Shown piece by piece: positions 56,513 through 64,000 of a stretch of DNA of 64,000 bases. Source of the stretch: Lineolata rhizophorae (lineage: Eukaryota > Ascomycota > Dothideomycetes > Lineolatales > Lineolataceae); contig MU001705.1 of NCBI GenBank assembly GCA_010093515.1, positions 62,001 to 126,000 on the forward strand, in the 5' to 3' direction. The notes beneath the pieces were generated by a model. It was given only the letters and a program-made list of their open reading frames with translations. It did no database searches and was not told where the DNA came from. Numbering within the stretch: the stretch's first letter is position 1; every line of letters starts with the position of its first letter. The position numbers and the translations under genes were made by a program.

Positions 56513-58162
56513 CCTGTCCGTTCTGCCCGTAGCTGTCTCTCAGTGTCCTTTCCGAATCGCCCTTCTCGCACCACGATGTCCGATGTCTCGAGCACCTTCT
56601 CCGTCCGTCCTTCCTCGCCGACGCCCCGCCAGTCGGGTCACCTGCTCTAGCCACGCCTCCCCGAAGCGTACGGCTCGCGGCGGAGCGGCTGTGCTGTGCT
56701 ATGCTTTGCTCCGCTGCGGTCTGGCCCGGCGCGTGAGCGAGGGGCAAAGAAAAAAGGCTGGCGCTCCTTTCGTCGGTTTCGCGCGGGCTGCGTAACGAGC
56801 GGTGTCGAGGCCGACGTTGGGAACGCTTTCCGTTGGGGAAGAACGGAGGGCCCGGGTGCCAAGGTGCTAGGCTCGGCAGCCTTTTGAGCGGGCGCGAGGC
56901 TGGGGAGCCTGGCTCGAGGTGTGGCGCAGCAGGAACGGGGGCGGGACGCTGCGGATGAAATTGGGACGGGATGAGATGGCGACGGTACCTAGTGGCTGTA
57001 GGTTAAGTACATGCGTAGTAGTAAGCAGTTCGTAAGGTCGAGCGGTGCTGGGGACGTGCGAGCCGATCGGGAGCTCCCGGCGGCCCTAGCCACACTGCAC
57101 GTGAAATCGCGACCGCTCTCCAAATGATTACGATATCCATCGGCCTGTCCTCAACCCGCCGACCCCGGCCCGCGCTCTCGTACGGACCTTTCGATCCGCC
57201 GTCCCCGGGGCTCTCCGATCCCCCGGCTTCGCGCGCGGCGGCCCAGGTCCTGGTGGCGCCCGCAGCTCTTTGAACCAAAATCGGGGCTCGACAGTGCCCG
57301 CGCGCCGATTGCGACGTCATTCCGCCGCGGCGCGATGATAGCTTGGAGCTAAGCTGCTGGTGTTCTTTTGGCTTGGAGCCAGGCGACTTGCAGGCACGGC
57401 GGGATAGGACACTCAATTGATTCATCCAGGATGATTCGAGATTTGCAATTTCTAATCCATGGCGGCAGCCTTCAAGTCGCCGGTTCTCGTGGGCAGTAGA
57501 ACGGAAGAGAGCCCGATTTTGGCCAGAACGACACCTGGGAGTTAGTAAGACGTGACATGATAGGCACCCACGTAACCAAAACAGACCATGGGACGATCGA
57601 TAATTGGTCACACGTCCCGTTGATCGACGAAGACGGACCTAAGGAAACGCAAATACTAGGAGAAAAGTGAATGCTGGGGGTGAAGAAAAAGTTCCTGCTT
57701 TTCCTATTTGAGATGTTCATCTATGTAATGGTTTGCCTGCCGTATTAAAGGGCAAGGGAGAAGGGGTGGGGGCGGAAGGTATACCTGGTCCAGCGACAAC
57801 CACGCCAATCATGACACATCCAGCCACGACTAACGAAAGGAAAGAAACAGAAGACCAAACGGTCGAAGAAAGTGGGCCTCTGAGCGGTTCCCGTAGAAAA
57901 GACAAAAAAAAGAAACACATTTCCAAAAGTCTCTAGCGGTACAAGTGCTGCTCCACTTTATGTCTTCCCCTGACACTGACTCGCCTTGTGGCCATCTCGT
58001 TAACGCCGGACGCTAGACAGGCATCTCTTCTCCGACGCCACGCCAGGGGCGGGTGATGGACAACCTAGCGCCCCAGAGTCTCGGCACCGAGCTAAGCTCC
58101 GACTTGCCTACCTACACGCTCCACCTACATAACACTTTCCAGCCCTAGCTTCGCCCCACCTT
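56513..58162. other. Intergenic, no gene seen
   Basis: 1.65 kb. The left part is the EMC6 promoter (GC-rich). A 202-codon minus-strand frame at 57003-57611 has no recognisable domain. The right part is purine-rich and holds the 3' UTR of the next minus-strand gene. Confidence 0.5.
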
Positions 58163-59188
58163 TTAATCGATCAGCCGGCCGAACTCGTCCAGGTACCTGG
58201 CGGAGGCAAACATTAGCTTGGTCTTGGCCATCACACGCGCTAGAAGGTTCCAAACCGAGGCGGACCGAAGCCCGTCATCGTCGTCGTCGTCGTCCTTCTC
58301 CCCTTGTACAACCTTCCGCAATGGGAAACAAGGCAAAAGAAGCGGCCCGGAGGCCAACGGTCAGGGAAGCGGTGTGTCTCGTGAGATATAAGACAAGTGG
58401 CGGTATGGATGGCGCGTATGGAGCGAAGAGAGAGGCCAATTAGGGGGCATAGGGAAGGGGGTGGAGTTGGGAGGGAACTCACTGCTGCAGATGCGGCGAC
58501 AGGGCGAACCCAGGCGTATCGGCCGCCAGTCGGAGGTACCGCAGCGCCTGCACAAAGTACTGCTGGTTGGTGCGCGGGTACGACACGTTTCCCAGCGACA
58601 TAAATGCCTCTGCTGCCTGCGCAACGCATGCCGGATTAGTCCAGAATTCCAGACGAAGAAGGACAGGGTGGGGGGAGGGGGGCGTTTCCGTGAGATCTGA
58701 AGAGACGCGTCGAGCGGATGCAAAGGCAAGGCAAGGCGAGGCGAAACAAACGCATGCTTGCGAGCAATGTGCGGTGCTCACGGCCTCAGCCGCTCAGCCA
58801 CAGGTGGCAATCCACCTCACGTCCCGCAACCAGGCAACCGCGACCTTCGCACCGCTCGCAAGCACCCCCGACAAGGAAGCCGCCGCCGAACCCACCCACC
58901 CAACCACCACCCCCGGCCTCTAAACAGACAACAACAGACAACAACAACAGCAACAAATCCAAGATCCGAAACCGAACAAACTCACCGTCGCCAACAACCC
59001 CCCGCCCACGGCCCCGCCCCCGGCCCCCGCCGCCTCCGCCCCCGCCGCCTCCACCGCCCGCGCCAGATACTCCGTCGCCGGCAGCAGGATGCCCCTCGCC
59101 TCGACGTAGTCGGCGCCGTGCGCGCGGTCCTCGGCGGGGCACGGCGGCGGTGGCGCCGGGGGGGGCAGGCCCCTCGTCGTTGTCGTCG

Positions 59189-59220
<32 letters not shown>

Positions 59221-59880
59221 GGCGCCGTCGGCGGCGCGGCGCTGGGGCCGTGGCTGGCGCGCCCGTTGCGCGAGGAGGGGGAGCGGGAGGGGGAGGGCGG
59301 GGTGTGGGCGTCGGCGTCGGCGTCGGCGGCGTGGATGCGGGCGAGGCAGGGCTGCGCGCGCAGGAGCCAGTGACGGCCGATGGCTGGGGAGGGGGTGTGG
59401 TTAGTAGGGGGGAAGCGGTTTGGGAGGGAGGGAGGGAGAGAGGTGTGTGGGTGGATGATTGGTGTGAGCAAATGAGTGAGTGGCGGGTGGTGGGGGCTAT
59501 GCTGGCGGGACGGTGGTCAAAAGGTGGGGTGAGAAGGAAGTTGCCCCTTTTTGCGGAGCCCAAGACGTACTGTACAAAGCTGCGGAATCATTGGGATGGT
59601 GCTGAAGGATGGCCAGGAGGGAATTGAGGCACCAGTGGGCCATGTCGGCCACGTAGCCGCTGTCGGCGTCGAAGAAGGCCACCGATTGCAGCGCCGAGAT
59701 GACGCGCACCTGCTCGCGCCACTGGCCGCCGTCGTGCAGGAACGTCGTGCTCGCAACGTCGTCGAGGATGCTGCGCGCGAGCTCGACCTGGCCCTGCCAG
59801 TAGTCGACGTCGTCCTCGAGGTTCTCCTGGATCTGCCGCAGCGCCGTGAGCCAGGCGGACACGGTCCCTTGTTCCGCCAT
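58163..59880 (-). CDS. Helical (TPR-like) protein of unknown function
   Basis: Four exons: 59571-59880, 58986-59383, 58483-58616 and 58163-58196, all GT-AG with matching phases, 291 residues. It opens MAEQGTVSAWLTALRQIQEN and continues with amphipathic helices (LEDDVDYWQGQVELARSI, REQVRVISALQSVAFFDADS, MAHWCLNSLLAILQHHPNDS). IGRHWLLRAQPCLARIH follows. A long variable insert contains a run of 15 threonines and a proline-rich segment. The C-terminal part AAEAFMSLGNVSYPRTNQQY and FVQALRYLRLAADTPGFALS, ending QYLDEFGRLID, looks like a TPR-type helical pair. I do not recognise a named orthologue. No signal peptide or membrane segment, so it is probably a soluble scaffold. The conserved ends and clean splicing support a real gene. 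Confidence 0.82.
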
Positions 59881-62465
59881 TTGGAGGGTATGATGTAATC
59901 GTAAAGGACGTAAACGGTAGGTGTAGTGAGGTTGCCTTGGAGTGGCAAGGTACAAAAGGGAGGTATGGTTGCGGCTTCCGAGCAATGGGCGTAGAGGACT
60001 GTTGGGTGGAGTGGACTTTGACAAAACCGATAACGTCTGTCAGACGTGAGCAGGAAAGCGAAACTGAAGAGGGGGGAATCGCAACCTTTGGAGGACCACA
60101 GCCTTGGACAATGTGAATGAGAGTCTCGGAAAATTGATACAGATAAATGCCAACAGAGGAATTTGGCGGTGTGAGAAATTTCTCAAGACTAGCTGAGAAG
60201 TCGGGATGTTTAAGCAAAACAAAGGGGCGTGACGATAACGGACAAATGTGAATCAAGCACATATAAAACAGTCCCACAGTGGCCACCCTCGACCGTTCGA
60301 GGGGTGAAGGCATTGAACACCACATATATATATTTATATATATCTGCACTGGGACGCCCAGCACATGTCCAGGCTGGACTTATACTATGATTGGAAAGCA
60401 CAGCACGCTTTACTCTGTACAGGCAGCTGAGTTCCATGGAGCCTAGTCGCAAAAAAAGGCACCAGAGCCGCTTGGAACGTTGCCGATGGCGCCATTGAAA
60501 TGTTTTGTAATCCCTTGGACAGCCGAATAGAATCGGGGCGTCGACCATGGTGATGGCTATCAACATTGGCCAAAATGCCGGACGGTCGAATCGGCCGGAC
60601 GAGGTGAAGAGCGGTTTAGGTTCAGAGTCGCGATTGCAAGCCTAGGGAGGCTTGGCGCAATGACTGATCATGGGTGTGGCAAGGGGGAGGGGAGGGGGGG
60701 ATGGTCAGCCGGCAAGCCGACTGGATGCGACCGGTAACGGTACATGGAGGCGCGCAGATCTCCAGAGGCTCCGGTCTGAAGACGGATGGGGCTGCTGGGG
60801 TCTGGTTGCGGCGGCGGCAGCAGCTATCGCGACCAGCTTTGGCTTCAGGTGGATGCACATTCGGCAGGGTCCGCAGGGGAAGGGGGAACAAAAAGCCGCA
60901 ACGGGCCAACGGCGCGCCGGACTCCTGGACGGTCCGAGCGTGGACGCGTCAGGAGCCAATTGCGGGCCGGCGACGGCCTCGGCTCCTGGTCCTGTGCGTT
61001 GTAGGGCTGAGAACCGCCGAGGATGATCTCACTGGGTCGCCAACGCGGGCCTGGGCCCGAGAGGGTGGCCTCCTCAGCCTTCTCGTCGCATCGCGACTCT
61101 TCTCGCCGCAGCACTCCCGGATCGCTCGGGCCGGCGTCCATTGGCTCGCGCAGCGCCATCGTGGCCGTTGCGCTCTCCGTCTACCTGCCCCCAGCGCGCT
61201 ACGAACCTTCTCACCTTCCCAGAGGACGTGGTAGCGGGCAAAGAGGATATAGCTCGCGACGTGTATGTATGCAGCAGCTTCATCACGCGCGATATCTGCC
61301 GTGAACTACGCGCAGTAAGGAAGCTCGCTCGGCTCTGGACACGGCGGCGCTTATCGTCTCTGGCACGTGCGGAGATTGTGGCACTCTCCGTGACTTGCGG
61401 AGGGCTCGAGAAGTCAAGCCACAAGTTGGTTTTCCAGTCTCCCACCTAACCAGAGAGGAATGACGGGGGAGGCGCACCACTTGGGGGAGGCGCAACTCCA
61501 CCAATCCGAGGGCGCGTTGCCGACCCGATCGATGCAGCTGCGGAAGCGATCAAACTCCTACACGTGTGGGTAAGCCGGGCGGAGTTGAAGGTGCATAACG
61601 CACGGTGCGTGTGTGTGTGAGTGTGTGCATACCTACGATAGGTATGTGTGCATGTATGGATGGATATGGTCCGAAATAGCCCAGCCAGCCGTCACCCATG
61701 AGCGGGAAGAGTGGGGGCCTCGGGCCTTGTTTGCATCAAACGAGAGTGCCGGCGTGGGCTGCGCGGACAAGGCCGATGAATGGAGCGGGAATGACGAATG
61801 GAAGCGCCCGGCCAGAGACGGCCCGGACCCGGGAAGAAGGGCAGATCGGGGGCCCGGCGGCTCGCCAGCGCAGCCAACCAGGCCCCGGGGCCAGAGCGCG
61901 CGCAGGCCCCGGGAGCCGCGGTACCGGGGCTCGCCAACGGAGTTGTCGGCGGCGAGTCGGGGCCGCACAGGCCGGGGGCTGCCCACCTCGGCCCCCGCGG
62001 CGCCGCGCGCTGATTGGGCCCGCGCGCGGCCGCCCGCTCGGCTCGCGCCCGCGCGCCAGGGAGCCCGTTGCAACTTGCACCGCCCGCGGCGCGCCCGCGT
62101 GCCCGGCCCGGTCGGTTCTGGCGGTTTTGGGCTCGTTGCGCTCGTACCGTGGGCCCGTGGAGCCGCTGCGCATACGGCAACCGCCCGGCTGCCCGCCTCG
62201 CCCGCTTTGCACTGCCATCGTCTCCCTTGCTCCAACGGGCGCCGAAAAGCACCGCGATCCCCCGCGACTCCGTCCTCCTTCTTCAGCGCGCCTCGACCTT
62301 CGCTCGCCCATCATTCTCGCGCCCTGCCCGTCCCCTTCTCCTTCTCACCGCCCGGATAGCCCGCCGACCCGCTCGCTGCTCCCTAACCCCTTGCCCCGGG
62401 TCGTCATCTCATGGTGCGGGCCACGCGACGCCGCCGTCCACGAGCCGTCCGGCCATGAGCACCTG
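59881..62465. other. Long intergenic region between divergent genes, no gene seen
   Basis: 2.6 kb. The left part is the promoter of the minus-strand gene, with an AT-rich TATATATA cluster at about 60323-60344. From about 60680 the DNA becomes GC-rich and CpG-rich, especially 61800-62230, and yields long overlapping frames on both strands with Arg/Ala/Pro/Gly bias. A GT-rich microsatellite lies at about 61608-61630. The right 250 bp is CT-rich and fits the 5' UTR of the next gene. Confidence 0.5.
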
Positions 62466-64000
62466 ATGGAGAACGTCATCTACGAAGACACGCCCTTGGC
62501 GGCGTACTTGGAGGGTACGCGTCCTGTTGTTCCGCTCGCGCCGCGTCCATCCGCGTGCGAGCGGCTCCTCCTTGCGATTTTTGGCGAGAATGCTCACACC
62601 GCTCTATGCAGGAGAGGGCAAGGCCGAGTCCACCTCCGCCCCCACCGTCGACTGGAACACCGTCCCTCAGGATAGCCCTGGGGCTTCTCCGAAGACGCAG
62701 CAGTCGTTCGCCCCGCGAGGCCCTTCGACGCTGCAGTCGCGCATCAAGGGCAAGCTCCCCGCGCCTCTGCGCGTCAAGGTGCCCGCCCACGGCCCTGTCG
62801 CGCGCATCCACACCGCGTGCTCGGTACGAAGCTTCCCTTCGGCACAAACCCTCCCCAACACAAGCGGAATCGCTTCAGCTAACTTAAGTGTCCATCGTGT
62901 CTGCGTACCCCAGCGCGCCGTCAACTCTAGGCTCGGCAGGGCCGACAACGCCCGGTTTTTGGAGCATTTTCGGTACATCCTCATCACCTCGCAGCTTCTG
63001 AGCGAGCGCGACAGCGCCGGCGGCTTACTGGCGCCGACTGCCACGAGCGCCGTCAGCGGCTCCTTTCAAGCGCCCGAGTTCAAGGCTACGACCATCACGG
63101 TTACGGGTGCGAGTGTCACGGCTGCCTCCGGGCTCGTGCTTGCCTGGCTCATACACTGGGCTCGAGATGCCGAAACGTCGGGACTTTCGGGCGGGAGGGT
63201 GTCCTTGGTTACCTTGATGGTTGTTGCTGTCACAGCCGTGTTCTACGGCTACGTCCGGCGACAGTGGCTGCAGCACCTGAGGCAGCAAGCCGTGGACGCG
63301 GCATCTGCTCTGGTCACCAATATCCAAGCCTTCGACGCTTCGACCTCTGCGGCTCTTACGTTGATCCAAGAAGTTGAGTTGGTCTCCCGCGGCTATAGGA
63401 TGTAAGTTTGAGCAAAGACGGACGGCTACGGTTTGCGATCGCAATCGCTGACGAAAGAAAAAAACAGAAGCAGCCCTTTACCGCCAATCTCCCGTCTGGA
63501 GGAGAAAGGCCAAGGTCGGCGGTGTGCCAGGCTGCGGAAGAGTTTGCGGAATGCCTTCGTTTCCGCTATTCCCTCTGTGACGGAGGCTTTTAACTCGCTG
63601 AAGCCGCTGGTGCTTGAGGACGACTTCGAGAAGTACCTTGACGTTTACGACATTACAAAATCAGATTTGCACGAAGGACTCCTCGGCTGCTCCGAATCCG
63701 AGTCTGAGGATTTGGAGGCGCTGAAGATCCTCCGTATCTACCAGTTCCGCCTCTCCATCCTTCGGCGGGTGTTTCTGTGCTCTCTGCTGGCGCTGGAAGC
63801 CGATGGCGGCAAACTAGATTTCGCTCGGTGGAGGGAAGCCGTGCACGCCATGGAAACTGTTGCCAGTATCATGGGCAAGCACAGCGAGAAGTTAAACAAC
63901 ATTCTAACAGAGGAAGAGCGTGCGTGACCGCAATTCCCACATAATTATGAACCGTCTGCTAACCCCTTCTAACAGAGTTTACCCTGCCCCCAACTCCGAA
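62466..64000 (+). CDS. Vezatin/Inp2-family peroxisomal myosin-binding protein, 3' end cut
   Basis: Similar to the fungal group described as carrying the myosin-binding motif of peroxisomes, to which yeast Inp2 (the Myo2 receptor for peroxisome inheritance) belongs. Exons: 62466-62514, 62612-62823, 62914-63401, 63468-63919 and 63976 onward past the window. The start is MENVIYEDTPLAAYLEGEGK; an ATG 14 bp upstream leads at once to a stop. A Ser/Pro-rich region precedes RLGRADNARFLEHFRYILIT. Two membrane segments follow (VTAASGLVLAWLIHWA and VSLVTLMVVAVTAVFYGYV), then the helical domain from QWLQHLRQQAVDAASALVTN through PLPPISRLEEKGQGRRCARL to KILRIYQFRLSILRRVFLCS. About 408 residues are visible. 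Intron 2 (90 bp) has no stop and keeps frame. Confidence 0.82.

Noticed and set aside
61698-62675. Long plus-strand frame overlapping the start of the vezatin-like gene
   Set aside because: Arg/Pro/Ala-biased chance frame in CpG-rich DNA; the spliced frame from 62466 matches a protein family instead.

Overview
This window is nuclear DNA of a filamentous ascomycete (Pezizomycotina, most likely Sordariomycetes). The genes are spaced 0.3-3.4 kb apart. Most have short GT-AG introns, and coding regions are GC-rich with C or G in third codon positions. Products such as Mph1, Prp16, Vps33, Cks1, Mde1, Pwp1, Emc6, AMP deaminase and a peroxisomal vezatin-type protein are typical of this group. I saw no rRNA, convincing tRNA, CRISPR or intact transposable element. 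The species cannot be fixed from the sequence alone.

Layout, left to right. A 5'-cut aldehyde dehydrogenase (1-1552) is followed by two weak or decayed loci: a zinc-finger-like ORF and the C-lobe of an SRPK-type kinase. MPH1 (minus) diverges from a secreted GPI-type protein (plus). PRP16, a PWWP chromatin protein and MDE1 (methionine salvage, six exons) follow on the plus strand. A DUF3602 small protein and a mitochondrial phosphate carrier lie on the minus strand. VPS33 (minus) and HTS1 (plus) share a very short divergent promoter. CKS1, a P1B copper ATPase, a low-complexity protein, PWP1, AMD1, EMC6 and an unrecognised helical or TPR-like gene are all on the minus strand. The right edge cuts a vezatin/Inp2-like peroxisomal gene (plus).

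The genes are mostly housekeeping: DNA repair, splicing, ribosome biogenesis, translation, cell cycle, vacuole and peroxisome traffic, ER insertion, and purine or methionine salvage. They do not form an evident pathway cluster. Several were rebuilt by splicing because single reading frames show only pieces of them (MDE1, CKS1, EMC6, DUF3602, the phosphate carrier, the 58.2-59.9 kb gene).

The points most worth a second look are these: two possible C-termini of CKS1 made by alternative terminal exons; two in-frame starts of HTS1 that fit mitochondrial and cytosolic isoforms; a 36-base C homopolymer inside the AMD1 coding tail; a LEDGF-like PWWP plus C-terminal helical domain; a twin-CX3C secreted protein; and a gene-poor 3.4-kb stretch rich in TACGTA/GTAC-type palindromes. 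I did not find a convincing new multi-gene system.
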